Program-made: the position numbers and the translations under genes
IMG/VR virus record: IMGVR_UViG_3300037042_007110
Span: 1 to 64,000 of that record
From: a virus
Strand: one strand, 5' to 3'
DNA: 64,000 nt
The notes under the pieces: generated by a model
Seen by the model: only the letters and a program-made list of their open reading frames with translations
Databases searched by the model: none
Told to the model about the DNA's origin: nothing
Part shown: positions 39,530 to 48,361 of the stretch, piece by piece
How positions within the stretch are numbered: the stretch's first letter is position 1
Layout of the letters: each line of letters starts with the position of its first letter

Positions 39530-42094
39530 GTGCGCAGCCGCCCGCTATACCCGGAGGAGCCGGTCAGCCCCGTCAGCACAGGGGCCGAGCTGGACATCGA
39601 CCGTGGCTGCTCGCGGTGCAAGCTCGGCGCACTCGCGCGCCATCCCTGTCTCCCAGCGGACGGAACCCCTGGCGGGGTCGTGTTCATCGGCAAGCACCCA
39701 GGAAAGGTCGAGGACACGGCCGGCCGCGCGCATGTAGGCCAGAGCGGAAAGACGCTTCGTGAGATCGTTGGAAGACACTGGACCGGTCCAGCCGTCTACG
39801 ACAACGTCGTTCGGTGCTTCCCGGGACAGGGGAGGTCGCTGCCAGCGAACAGCATCACCGAGTGCCGCCCGTACCTCCGTCGCATACTCCGACAGGCTCG
39901 ACCGCAGCGCATCATCGCGCTTGGCGCCGAGGCTGCGCTCGGGCTGGTCGGACGGTCGGTTCCGGTGATGAGCGTCCGCAGCGGCTACGCCTGGACGCGG
40001 ATGCCAGACGGGGCTCTCGTGCCCGTGTTCTTCGTTCCGCACCCGGCGGCCGGGGAGCGGAATCCCACGCTCCAGCGGTTCATCGAGGACGACATTGCCT
40101 TCGCCCTGCGGCGGCCCGTTCCTATCCGACCGCCCTGGGCCGCGAGCTACCACCTGGTCGAGACGCCGGACGACGCAGCCGCCGCGGTCGCGGACATCCG
40201 GGACGAGGCTCCCTGGTGCGCGTACGACCTGGAGTGGTCGGGCGTACCGTTCACGCGGTTCTTCGAGGTCGTGACCGCGGCGGTGTGCTCCTCTGGCACA
40301 GACGAGCCCTACGTCTGGAGCAGGAACGCGCTCCATGACCCGGCGACGCGGCGGCCGCTGCTCGATCTGCTGGCCGACCCGGCGGTCGGGAAGGTCGGCC
40401 ACAACATCAAGAGCGACAACCAGTCGGTGTACGCGGCGTGGGGCGTTCAGGTACGCGGGACCTACGGCGATACCCGGCTCTGGCGGCGGCTCCTGTGTGC
40501 CGACGTCAACGCCAAGCTCGACGTGTGCGCCGAGCTCGTCGGGATGGGTGGGCACAAGGAGGAGAACGAGTCCTGGCTCGAGAAGGCGGTGGCGGCCATC
40601 CGTGACAGGCGCCGAGACAGGAAGTCCCGGCAAGAGGCGATGTTCGAGGGGAACGACCCCGCGTTGCTCGCCGCCGTTGCGGCCCCGGACGAAGACCCGA
40701 AGCGGTTCGCCTTCGCCCTCATTCCGCCCGAAGTTCGCGACCGCTACTGCGCTCGAGACGCCGTGGCGACGGCCCGGCTCGGAGACATGGAGGAGCGCCA
40801 GCTCGACGCCGACCCGCCGATCCGCCGGGTGTGGACGTCCATCGTGCACCGGGCGACGGACGCCGTGGAGCAGATGGAGCGGTGGGGCATCGCCGCCGAC
40901 CGAGCAGCGATGGGCCAGTTCGACGCCTACCTCGGAATGGAGATCGAGCAGGTCTCGCGGCGGCTCGCGACCTATGGGACGTTCAACCCGGCCTCCGCCG
41001 CCGACGTGTCGCGGTTGCTCTTTGACGAGCTGAAGCTGAAGCCGCTGGCCATGACCAGCTCCGGGGACCGCCCGTCCACGGACAAGGAGGTGCTGAAGCG
41101 GCTGCGCTACGACCATCCGGTGGTCGGCGACATCATCGAGTACCGCCGGCTCGAGAAGCTCCGGTCCAACTACGGACTGAAGATGGCCGCGTTCGTTCGG
41201 ATGGACGGCCGCATCCACCCCGAGCTGAAGATCGACGGTGCGGAGACGGGGCGGCTGTCGTGCGTCAACCCTCCGCTGCACCAGATACCCCGCTCCTTCA
41301 CGGCCGAGGGCAAGATGATCAAGCGGTGCTTCGTGGCACCGCCCGGGTACCTAATCCTCAACGCCGACTACTCGCAGATCGAACTGCGCACCGCCGCCTT
41401 CCTGTCTGGCGACCCGGTGATGATCGCCATGTTCCAGAGCGGGGAGGACTTCCATCTGGCGACGGCCAAGCTCATTTGCGAGGCGTACTGGGGAATCAAG
41501 GCGTCGGCCGTCGAGGACAAACACAGGACACAGGCCAAGAGCTTCAACTTCGGGCTTCTGTACGGCATGACCGACCGCGGGCTCGCGAAGCGGCTCGGCT
41601 GCTCGGTCGCGGATGCCAGCCGCCTGCGCGCCGCGATCATGGGGAAGTGGAAGCGCCTCGCCGTCTGGATGCACGAGCGCATCACGTCGACCAGGAAGAC
41701 GGGCTATGCTCGGACCTGGTGGGACGGCGCCGACGCGCGTCGGCGGCCGCTCTTCGGCATCCGGTCGACGGACAATCTCCAGCGCAGCAACGCGGAGAAC
41801 AGCGCCATCAACACCCCGGTCCAGGGGACCGCGAGCGACTTCATGCTCTCGTCCATCTGCGCCCTGGTCGAGTGGGTGCTCCGGGATGGGCTACCCGCCA
41901 AAGTTGTGCTCACCGTTCACGACAGCGTCGTGTTCGAAGTGCGGGCAGACGCCGTGGATGACCTTGCCGTGGGGGCGCTCGACATCATGCTCGCGCACAA
42001 CAGCCTGGCCGTGCCGCTGCGCGTGGACGTCGAGGTCGGGCAGACGCTCGGCGACATGGACGAGTGGCAACAGCCGGGAGCAGCGGCGCAATAA
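39530..42094 (+). CDS. DNA polymerase I (family A) with N-terminal uracil-DNA-glycosylase-like domain
   Basis: 854 aa from GTG at 39530. Residues about 20-190 are a UDG-like domain: CSRCKLG, GKHPGKVEDTAGRAHVGQSG (compare the GxxPGxxED motif of family 4/5 UDGs) and FFVPHPAAGERN (HP motif). A 3'-5' exonuclease domain follows, with CAYDLEWSG (DxE) and VGHNIKSDN. Polymerase motifs: NADYSQIELR (motif A, D613), KSFNFGLLYGM (K670, Y678) and VHDSVVFE (H797, D798). SPO1-type phage polymerases share this UDG-polymerase layout. An upstream start is possible. Confidence 0.9.
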   Translation: MRSRPLYPEEPVSPVSTGAELDIDRGCSRCKLGALARHPCLPADGTPGGVVFIGKHPGKVEDTAGRAHVGQSGKTLREIVGRHWTGPAVYDNVVRCFPGQGRSLPANSITECRPYLRRILRQARPQRIIALGAEAALGLVGRSVPVMSVRSGYAWTRMPDGALVPVFFVPHPAAGERNPTLQRFIEDDIAFALRRPVPIRPPWAASYHLVETPDDAAAAVADIRDEAPWCAYDLEWSGVPFTRFFEVVTAAVCSSGTDEPYVWSRNALHDPATRRPLLDLLADPAVGKVGHNIKSDNQSVYAAWGVQVRGTYGDTRLWRRLLCADVNAKLDVCAELVGMGGHKEENESWLEKAVAAIRDRRRDRKSRQEAMFEGNDPALLAAVAAPDEDPKRFAFALIPPEVRDRYCARDAVATARLGDMEERQLDADPPIRRVWTSIVHRATDAVEQMERWGIAADRAAMGQFDAYLGMEIEQVSRRLATYGTFNPASAADVSRLLFDELKLKPLAMTSSGDRPSTDKEVLKRLRYDHPVVGDIIEYRRLEKLRSNYGLKMAAFVRMDGRIHPELKIDGAETGRLSCVNPPLHQIPRSFTAEGKMIKRCFVAPPGYLILNADYSQIELRTAAFLSGDPVMIAMFQSGEDFHLATAKLICEAYWGIKASAVEDKHRTQAKSFNFGLLYGMTDRGLAKRLGCSVADASRLRAAIMGKWKRLAVWMHERITSTRKTGYARTWWDGADARRRPLFGIRSTDNLQRSNAENSAINTPVQGTASDFMLSSICALVEWVLRDGLPAKVVLTVHDSVVFEVRADAVDDLAVGALDIMLAHNSLAVPLRVDVEVGQTLGDMDEWQQPGAAAQ
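42089..42094 (+). promoter_or_regulatory. CAATAACC leader copy
   Basis: GCGCAATAACCAGCGCGGAGG: GCGC arms flank the stop codon, then the ribosome site for the ATG at 42112. Confidence 0.45.
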
Positions 42095-42111
42095 CCAGCG
42101 CGGAGGACACC

Positions 42112-42594
42112 ATGGAGAAGCAGGAACGGAACGACCTGGACACGTTCAACGAGGATTCGATTCGGATCGACCCGATGGACCTGAACCGGGCGTACTGCGA
42201 GTTGCCCGGGCAACTCGCCTACTGGAACGGACAGCTCGCCGACCTGACCCACAAGGCGATGCTGGCCAAGGCCGACCACGAAGCCGACCGCGCCCGGGCC
42301 ACGCTTGCCATTCGGGAGGCGGACCGGCTCGACAAGGGCAAGATGACGGTCGGCGAGGTCGACGCCAAGGTGTTGCTCGACACCGAGGTGCAGGACGCGC
42401 AGATGGTGTGGATCGAGGCGGAGGCGGCTCGGCTGCGGGTGCGCGGTGTCGTGGACGCGCTGCTCGCGAAGCGAGACATGATCCAGAGCCTCGGTGCGAA
42501 GCTCCGCGCTGAGATGTGGGCGGACCCCGTTCTGCGAGACCAGATGGCGGCGGCAACGGCCATGGAGTTCGGACATCGGGGCAACCACGAGTAG
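42112..42594 (+). CDS. Coiled-coil protein upstream of SSB, unknown
   Basis: 160 aa, ATG with GGAGG upstream. Highly helical and charged: LPGQLAYWNGQLADLTHKAM to IREADRLDKGKMTVGEVDAK and a final helix with ALLAKRDMIQSLGAKL. Phages often encode a conserved coiled-coil protein of about this size near their single-strand-binding protein. Role unknown, probably in recombination or replication. Confidence 0.7.
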   Translation: MEKQERNDLDTFNEDSIRIDPMDLNRAYCELPGQLAYWNGQLADLTHKAMLAKADHEADRARATLAIREADRLDKGKMTVGEVDAKVLLDTEVQDAQMVWIEAEAARLRVRGVVDALLAKRDMIQSLGAKLRAEMWADPVLRDQMAAATAMEFGHRGNHE

Positions 42595-42658
42595 AACGCC
42601 CGGAGCAGCAAGCGAGACAAGCCAGGCAAGTACGCCAGGCAGGGACAAGGAGAAGGAC

Positions 42659-43444
42659 ATGCCAGCAAAGAAGGAAGACGGGAACATCGTGGAGTACGGG
42701 GCGTACACCCCGGAGGCGGCCGAAGAGGAGCACGACGCGCTCGGGAAGGCGAGCGGCGGCCAGTTCATGAAGCTGGAGGTCGGACGCAACGTCATCCGCA
42801 TCCTCCCGCCGCCGCCCGGGCGGAACACGCCGTTCGTGACCACCTACCAGCACTTCATCAACCTGCCCGGGCGCGAGCCGATCGTGTTCAACTGCCCGCG
42901 CATGATGGAGCGGCGGCAGTGCCCCGCCTGCATGAAGGCGGACAAGCTGCGGTCCAGCGCGAACTCGATGGACCAGGACGCGGCGCGGGACTTCTGGGCG
43001 AGCCGCCGGGTCTTCTGCGCGGTCATCGACCGCGCCGACCAGGACGCCGGACCGAAGGTGCTTGGGTTTGGCAAGACCGTCCACGAGGCGCTCGTCGCCA
43101 TCCGGCGGGACGAGGACGCGGGCGGCGACTTCACCGACCCCGCTCACGGCTTCGACATCATCGTCGAACGTGTGGGCACGGGGAAGATGGACACCCGCTA
43201 CAAAGTGATGCCGGCCCGTAAGAGCAGCCCGCTCGGCAAGCACGAGTGGATCACCGCTCAGCCCAACCTGCGTGCCCTTGCTGGGGTTCCCTCCTGGGAG
43301 GAGATCGTTGGCATGGTGAAGGGCGGAAGCGACGACGGAGAGGACAGCGACGGTGGCGGCCGCACGGCACAGGACGACGTCGCCCGCGACGTGGTCGGCG
43401 ACGCGGACGGCACACCGGCCGGCGGCCGCGAGCCGCCCTTCTAG
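42659..43444 (+). CDS. Single-stranded DNA-binding protein, T4 gp32-like
   Basis: 261 aa from the ATG at 42659, which has AAGGAGAAGG upstream. FMKLEVGRNVIRILPPPPG is a typical opening strand of gp32-like OB folds. FNCPRMMERRQCPACMKADK gives a zinc site as in gp32. KVLGFGKTVHEAL and GFDIIVERVGTGKMDTRY are further OB-fold parts. The C-terminal 35 residues are acidic (SDDGEDSDGGG...), the usual protein-interaction tail. Followed by UvsX, as expected for a recombination module. Confidence 0.82.
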   Translation: MPAKKEDGNIVEYGAYTPEAAEEEHDALGKASGGQFMKLEVGRNVIRILPPPPGRNTPFVTTYQHFINLPGREPIVFNCPRMMERRQCPACMKADKLRSSANSMDQDAARDFWASRRVFCAVIDRADQDAGPKVLGFGKTVHEALVAIRRDEDAGGDFTDPAHGFDIIVERVGTGKMDTRYKVMPARKSSPLGKHEWITAQPNLRALAGVPSWEEIVGMVKGGSDDGEDSDGGGRTAQDDVARDVVGDADGTPAGGREPPF

Positions 43445-43455
43445 GCGACACGCAC

Positions 43456-44427
43456 ATGGCAAAGACCATCAAGGCGCAAGCGCACGCCGCGGACGTGTGC
43501 GCCGCGATCAAGAAGGCGCTCCCCAAGCTCGCGCGGTCCGCCGCCGACGGGTCGCAGAGCGAAGTGCGGGAGGTCATCCAGACCGGCATCGAAGTGCTCG
43601 ACCTGCACGTCCTCGGGTGCGGTGGGCTTCCCATCGGGAGGATGGGAGAAGTCTTCGCTGACGAAGGCGCGGGGAAGACCAGCCTCGGCTTCACGTTCTT
43701 GGCGGCGGCGCAACGGGCCGGCGGGGTTGGCGTGTTGCTCGAGACGGAGAAGACGCTACAGGTAGAGCGAGCAGCGGTGTTCGGGGTCGTGGTCGAAGAC
43801 CTGATCCTGATGGAGCCGAAGACGATGGAGCAGACGCTCGACGCGCTCCATGCCACGCTGGACGTGATTCCAGCCGGGGCCGGACCAAACGTCTTGGTCT
43901 GGGACAGCCTCGCGGCGACGGAGTTGCGTGGACAGGACGGCGCGGTGTTCGACAAGGACAAGGGCGGGCAGGGCTTCGTTGGGAAGAAGGCCAGGTTGAT
44001 GAGCCAGGCGCTTCCGGTCCTCGGGCGCATCGCCCGCGACCGCCGGGCAGCCATCGTCATTATCAACCAAGTGCGGGAGAAGATCGGGGTCGTGTTCGGC
44101 GACCCGACGACGACGCAGGGCGGGAACGCCACCAAGCACCACATGACGTGGCGGCTTCAGCTCTGGCGCGGAGCAGCCGTGAAGGAAGGCGCCGAGGCCA
44201 TCGGCATCCAGTCCACGGTGAAGGCAGTCAAGAACAAGGTGGCCCGTCCGTTCCGCAAGGCCAAGCTCCGCTTGCTGTTCGAGGATGGCTGGGACAGTGC
44301 CTGGTCCCTGATGGACCTGGGCAAAGACCTCGGCGTCCTTCCAGACGGGGCGCACCGCAGCACAGAGAACCTCGCCGCCGTCCGCGAGTACCTGGTCGCC
44401 CTACGCACCGGTCCGACCGCTCAATAA
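43456..44427 (+). CDS. RecA/UvsX-type recombinase
   Basis: 323 aa. The RecA core starts with TGIEVLDLHVLGCGGLPIGR. Walker A is ADEGAGKTS (68-76); the first Gly of the usual GxxxxGKT is Ala. LLETEKTL has the catalytic Glu after the second strand, Walker B is VLVWDSLAA, and AIVIINQVREKIG is the L2-flanking segment. GGNATKHHMTWRLQLWR is conserved in UvsX-like proteins. It catalyses strand exchange on ssDNA bound by the preceding SSB. Confidence 0.88.
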   Translation: MAKTIKAQAHAADVCAAIKKALPKLARSAADGSQSEVREVIQTGIEVLDLHVLGCGGLPIGRMGEVFADEGAGKTSLGFTFLAAAQRAGGVGVLLETEKTLQVERAAVFGVVVEDLILMEPKTMEQTLDALHATLDVIPAGAGPNVLVWDSLAATELRGQDGAVFDKDKGGQGFVGKKARLMSQALPVLGRIARDRRAAIVIINQVREKIGVVFGDPTTTQGGNATKHHMTWRLQLWRGAAVKEGAEAIGIQSTVKAVKNKVARPFRKAKLRLLFEDGWDSAWSLMDLGKDLGVLPDGAHRSTENLAAVREYLVALRTGPTAQ

Positions 44428-44436
44428 CCAGAGCGG
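44417..44436 (+). promoter_or_regulatory. Leader hairpin CCGCTC-AATAACCA-GAGCGG
   Basis: Perfect 6-base arms with the UvsX stop codon in the loop, followed by AAGGGG and the ATG at 44451. The clearest copy of the CAATRACC leader. Confidence 0.5.
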
Positions 44437-44450
44437 AAGGGGAACACACC

Positions 44451-45641
44451 ATGGGTCGAATCGCCGTCCTCGCCGACGTCCACGTCGGCAACCCACGCCG
44501 ACTCGGCGGCCCGATGACGGCCGGGCTCAACGAGCGGTGCCGCCTGGCCATAGACACCCTGAGAGCAGCATGCGGCCAGGCCCGCGAACAGGGATGCGAC
44601 GCGCTGTACGTGGCCGGCGACCTGTTCGACAGCGTGAACCCAGGTCCGAGGGTCGTCTCCCCGGTCCAGACCGTGCTGGACGAGAGCCGGGTCCTCGGCG
44701 TGCCGGTCTACGTCATGCCCGGGAACCACGACGCCGTAAGCACAGAGCGTGGCGACCACGCGCTCGGGCCGCTCGGTCCGGTGTGCTTCGTGGTGGACCG
44801 GCCCAGTCTGTCTGTCCCAGAGCACAGGGGCAAGTCGACGGGCATCCAGGTCGTGATGGTGCCGCACCGCTCCGGGCCGGCCTCCGGCTGGCTACCGGGG
44901 GCGATTGCCGGGGTGCGGAACGAGCATCCGGAGTGGGTAACCGATGGGGTCCCGTCAACAGCCTCCCTCGCCCCGTTCCGGGTGCTCGTTCTGCATCTCG
45001 GCATCACACATCAGGGGACGCCGGGGCACCTGCGCTCCGACCCGAGCGCCGTGGACGTCGCGCTGCTCGACGCGCTGTGCGTCGAACACGGCTTCCGGGC
45101 GGTGCTCGCCGGCCACTGGCACGAGGCCTACGACGCGGCGCTGCCGTGCGGGGCGACGGTCGTGCAGATCGGGGCTCTCGTTCCGACGGGCTGGTCGGAC
45201 CAGGGCACCGTGAACCGAGGGCGAATGCTGCTCGTCAGCAGCGGCCGGCCGCACATCTCGGCGGTCGAGGTGCCTGGGCCGCGGTTTGTGCGCGTGTCCG
45301 GACCGGACGGTCTGCCCGACGCACTGGAACAGCGAGAACACGCAGCCGCCGGCTCGCGATTGTTCGTGGAGTGGCACGCCGCACCCGGTGAGACGGACTT
45401 CGCAAGGCAGGAGCTGCGGTCGGCCGAGGCGCGAGGAGACGTTGCCCGGGGAACCGTGGTCGTGAGCGTCGAGGAGGCGGCCGGGCGTGCCCACCGAGCG
45501 GCCGTGGCGGCGAGGAGCGCGGCGACGCTGACCGAGGCGCTCGCCGCCTACGTTGCGGAGATGGACTTGCCAGCGGGAGTCGACCGCAAGCGGGTGCTGT
45601 CCGAGGCTCGGCGCTACGTCGGGGCCGGAGGTAGCGAATGA
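44451..45641 (+). CDS. sbcD: SbcD/Mre11-like nuclease subunit
   Basis: 396 aa. Metallophosphoesterase motifs in order: LADVHVGNP (D9, H11), YVAGDLFDSVNP, VMPGNHDAVS, LVLHLGITH and LAGHWHEAY. With SbcC it would process DNA ends and hairpins; the T4 homologues gp47/gp46 do this for recombination-dependent replication. Overlaps the sbcC-like gene by 4 bases. The C-terminal 110 residues are helical. Confidence 0.85.
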   Translation: MGRIAVLADVHVGNPRRLGGPMTAGLNERCRLAIDTLRAACGQAREQGCDALYVAGDLFDSVNPGPRVVSPVQTVLDESRVLGVPVYVMPGNHDAVSTERGDHALGPLGPVCFVVDRPSLSVPEHRGKSTGIQVVMVPHRSGPASGWLPGAIAGVRNEHPEWVTDGVPSTASLAPFRVLVLHLGITHQGTPGHLRSDPSAVDVALLDALCVEHGFRAVLAGHWHEAYDAALPCGATVVQIGALVPTGWSDQGTVNRGRMLLVSSGRPHISAVEVPGPRFVRVSGPDGLPDALEQREHAAAGSRLFVEWHAAPGETDFARQELRSAEARGDVARGTVVVSVEEAAGRAHRAAVAARSAATLTEALAAYVAEMDLPAGVDRKRVLSEARRYVGAGGSE

Positions 45642-47257
45642 TCCACGTTCGGCGCATCCAGACGGACCACGTCCTCGGCCACGACGCCGTGACCCTGGAC
45701 CTACCTGACACCGGGGTCGTGGTCATCACCGGCGACAACGGGGCGGGGAAGTCGACGTGCATCGAGGCGGTCGCTGCCGCGCTCTGGGGAAAGACGCTTC
45801 GTGGCTCGCCGTGGCATGTTGAGGGCGTCCGAAGCTACGTGCTGCTCGACACGGAGATGGCGGTGGTGGAACGGGTGCGCGACCACAAGACGAACGTGGT
45901 CCGCTTCGCCCCGCCCGGGGGCAGCCGGCGGGAGTTCGAGACGGCGACGAAGGCGCAAGCCGAGCTCGACAGCCTCGTCGGCGACCTCGAGACGTGGCGC
46001 CGGACGAGCGTGTTCTCGTCGCAGGACGTCCTGTCCTTCAGCCTCGCCACAGACGCGGAGCGGAAGCGACTGGTCGAGGGGATGCTCGGCCTCCACGTCT
46101 TCGACATCGGCCTGGACGCCTGCCGCAAGGACATCGCTGAGGCGCGTCAGGGAGCAGCGAACGCCGCGTCTGCCGTGCGCACCATGCAGGCAAGGTTGGA
46201 AGGCGAACGGAAGCGGCTCGTGGACGCAGGCGGCGGGCCGGGCGCCGAGCCGCCGCATACCGCCCCTTCCGAGGTGCGGAAGCTGGAAGCCGCGCTGGCG
46301 GAAGCCAGGCGGGACGGAACCGTTGCCTCCAGGGCGAGCGCAACGGCAGCTGCAGAGGCAACTGCGCTTCGCCAGAAGGCGGCCGATGCGCGGCGGGTTG
46401 TGGAGCGGGCGCAGGCCATGACCCACTGTCCGACGTGTGCGCAGCCTGTGGACGACGCGGTCCGCGCCCGGCTCGGCGCTGGTGCTGCCGAGACGGTGCG
46501 AGCAGCGGAGGCTGGCGCGCCCGCCGCGGAGGAGAGCGCACGGGCGTCGGCCGATGAAGCCGCCGAGCTGGCTGACGAGCAACAGGCGCTGGCCGAGCGT
46601 GTCGGAACGGCCCGGGCCGCGGTCGTCGCCCGTCGCGAATGGGAGGAGCGCGACCGCTACCACCGCGAGAAGGCGGCGGAGGTGCAGCGGGCGGTCCGCG
46701 AGGCGGAGGGCGAGTTGCTCGATTTGGAGGACGCGGCGTCGGCGGCGGACGCTCGGTTGGCCGAGCTTCAAGCCGTGGAGCGCGTGCTTGGCCTGCGCGG
46801 TGTCAGGAGTCACGTCATCGCCGGGGCGCTCGGTGGGCTGGAGGCCGTAGCGAATGCCTGGCTCGACCGCCTGATGCCCGGCGGAGCGATCTCGTTGCGG
46901 TCGGACAGCGAGACGGCCCGGGGCGGGACGGTCGAGCGGATCGCCCTGGACATCCACGGGCTCGGCCACGACCACGGCTACAAGGGATGCTCGGGCGGGG
47001 AGCGCCGTCGTGTGGACGTTGCCATGGTGCTCGCGCTTGCCGAGGTCCACGCAGCCGCCGCCGGGACAGGCCAAGGGACGATGTGGTTCGACGAGGTCTT
47101 CGATACGCTGGACCCGGCTGGCATCGCCGGCGTCTCCGAAGCCCTTTCCGAGATCGCCGAGGACCGCTGCGTGGTGGTCATCACCCACTCCGACGACGTT
47201 GCCTCCGAGCTGGACGCCGCCCAGCGGTTCGTGTTCGCGAACGGCGTTGCTTCCTGA
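45638..47257 (+). CDS. sbcC: SbcC/Rad50-like ATPase subunit
   Basis: 539 aa, short for the family but complete. Walker A TGDNGAGKST (31-40), Q-loop region SVFSSQDVLSFSL, coiled-coil arms with zinc hook CPTC (264-267), ABC signature KGCSGGERRRVD and Walker B GTMWFDEVFDTLD, then VVVITHSDDVAS (His switch). Forms a complex with the SbcD-like protein. The arms are only about 100 residues long, as in other phage versions. Confidence 0.87.
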   Translation: MIHVRRIQTDHVLGHDAVTLDLPDTGVVVITGDNGAGKSTCIEAVAAALWGKTLRGSPWHVEGVRSYVLLDTEMAVVERVRDHKTNVVRFAPPGGSRREFETATKAQAELDSLVGDLETWRRTSVFSSQDVLSFSLATDAERKRLVEGMLGLHVFDIGLDACRKDIAEARQGAANAASAVRTMQARLEGERKRLVDAGGGPGAEPPHTAPSEVRKLEAALAEARRDGTVASRASATAAAEATALRQKAADARRVVERAQAMTHCPTCAQPVDDAVRARLGAGAAETVRAAEAGAPAAEESARASADEAAELADEQQALAERVGTARAAVVARREWEERDRYHREKAAEVQRAVREAEGELLDLEDAASAADARLAELQAVERVLGLRGVRSHVIAGALGGLEAVANAWLDRLMPGGAISLRSDSETARGGTVERIALDIHGLGHDHGYKGCSGGERRRVDVAMVLALAEVHAAAAGTGQGTMWFDEVFDTLDPAGIAGVSEALSEIAEDRCVVVITHSDDVASELDAAQRFVFANGVAS

Positions 47258-47288
47258 CGTCCTGCCTTGCAGGAAACCCACAGACGCT

Positions 47289-47294
47289 CAATAA
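47289..47294 (+). promoter_or_regulatory. CAATAAC leader copy
   Basis: GACGCTCAATAACGGAAGGGG, 30 bases after the sbcC-like stop, so here the TAA is not a gene's stop codon. It leads to the ATG at 47319. Confidence 0.45.
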
Positions 47295-47318
47295 CGGAAG
47301 GGGAGTGGAGGTAGCGCG

Positions 47319-47576
47319 ATGGGGCTCTACGACAGGCAGACCAGCCTCAAGATGTCCGAGGCGGAGGAGCTGTCTTGGCGACAGGCGGCGGCGGCGAACG
47401 GGATGCCGCTTCAGACGTGGATGCGTGTGACGCTGGACTACGCGGCGGGGTGCGGTCAACTGGCCGAGCAACTGACCGCGGCGGCCGGAGCGCAGCGGGT
47501 CGAGCACGCGGCGCTCATGCGGGACGCGAAGGCGCTCGGCGGGCCGACGAAGGCGCAGGGCGGGCGGAGGAGGTAG
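47319..47576 (+). CDS. Small ribbon-helix-helix-like protein
   Basis: 85 aa. TSLKMSEAEELSWRQAAAAN followed by GMPLQTWMRVTLDYAA looks like a ribbon-helix-helix fold (strand, then two helices) of CopG/MobC-type DNA-binding proteins. The C-terminus is basic (GGRRR). Overlaps the next gene by one base. Confidence 0.6.
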   Translation: MGLYDRQTSLKMSEAEELSWRQAAAANGMPLQTWMRVTLDYAAGCGQLAEQLTAAAGAQRVEHAALMRDAKALGGPTKAQGGRRR

Positions 47577-48019
47577 TGCCGACCGCGCGGGTCACCGTCT
47601 GTGCCGAGTTGCCCGGGCTTGTGGACTGGCTGCTCGGATGGAACCGCTCGGCGCCAAGAGGCTCCGACCTCTGGCCGGACCAGGTCGCCGCCCTGTCCCG
47701 CGTGGCCGCGCGCCTGGCGAACGAGCCGACGGAAGACGACCCCGAGCACCGGCAGGCCTGGAAGCCGTCCGACACGCTCGTCCGGGTCAACAACTTCTGG
47801 ACGGACGTGGCGTACCTGAAAGCCCGTGGCCCGCGCGGGCCGGCTGGCCGTGTGTTGTGGCCTCCGAAGGACAGGGAGCTGATCACGCACGCTCGGTACG
47901 TTTGCCAGCTCGCCGTGGCGGCCCGGCCGCACCCCGACGAAGTGGCCGCTGCTCTGGAGCGGTTGCTGCTGGCGGCGAACATCATGGAGGCGGAGTGGCG
48001 CCTGGGAGGCGGGCTGTGA
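47576..48019 (+). CDS. Small protein ending EAEWRLGGGL, unknown
   Basis: 147 aa, GTG start within the previous stop, GGAGG upstream. Helical, with LPGLVDWLLGWNRS and DQVAALSRVAARLA. Its final residues NIMEAEWRLGGGL are nearly the same as the end of the next protein (SIMDAEWRLGGLGL), so the two share a C-terminal module. Unrecognised. Confidence 0.65.
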   Translation: MPTARVTVCAELPGLVDWLLGWNRSAPRGSDLWPDQVAALSRVAARLANEPTEDDPEHRQAWKPSDTLVRVNNFWTDVAYLKARGPRGPAGRVLWPPKDRELITHARYVCQLAVAARPHPDEVAAALERLLLAANIMEAEWRLGGGL

Positions 48020-48324
48020 CCGTTACCGACCGCACGTCCGCCGACGAGCTGCGCGACCTCATGCTTGCGCTCTGCGGCGAAGCGATTCAAATGGGGTGCT
48101 CGAGCTGGTACTTGTCAAGCGAGGTGCGGCGGCTCCGCGGAATGGACTGTTCCGCCCCCATTCGCAAGCAGACCAGGGACGGCTTCAGGCGGTCGATGAG
48201 CGTCGTGGACTCCATCGCCCTCGGGATGCCGGCGAGCGCAGCCTTCAGGGAGATGCGCGCTGCAGTCGGCCGTGCCTGGTCCATCATGGACGCGGAGTGG
48301 CGCTTGGGCGGGCTGGGCCTGTGA
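48016..48324 (+). CDS. Small helical protein ending DAEWRLGGLGL, unknown
   Basis: 102 aa, GTG start in a GTGA overlap. ELRDLMLALCGEAIQMGCSS and SMSVVDSIALGMPASAAFRE are helices. C-terminal kinship with the preceding protein is noted there. Unrecognised. Confidence 0.62.
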   Translation: MTVTDRTSADELRDLMLALCGEAIQMGCSSWYLSSEVRRLRGMDCSAPIRKQTRDGFRRSMSVVDSIALGMPASAAFREMRAAVGRAWSIMDAEWRLGGLGL

Positions 48325-48361
48325 GCATCGGATTGCCAGCGGCCGGCGGCGGGGCGGGTCG

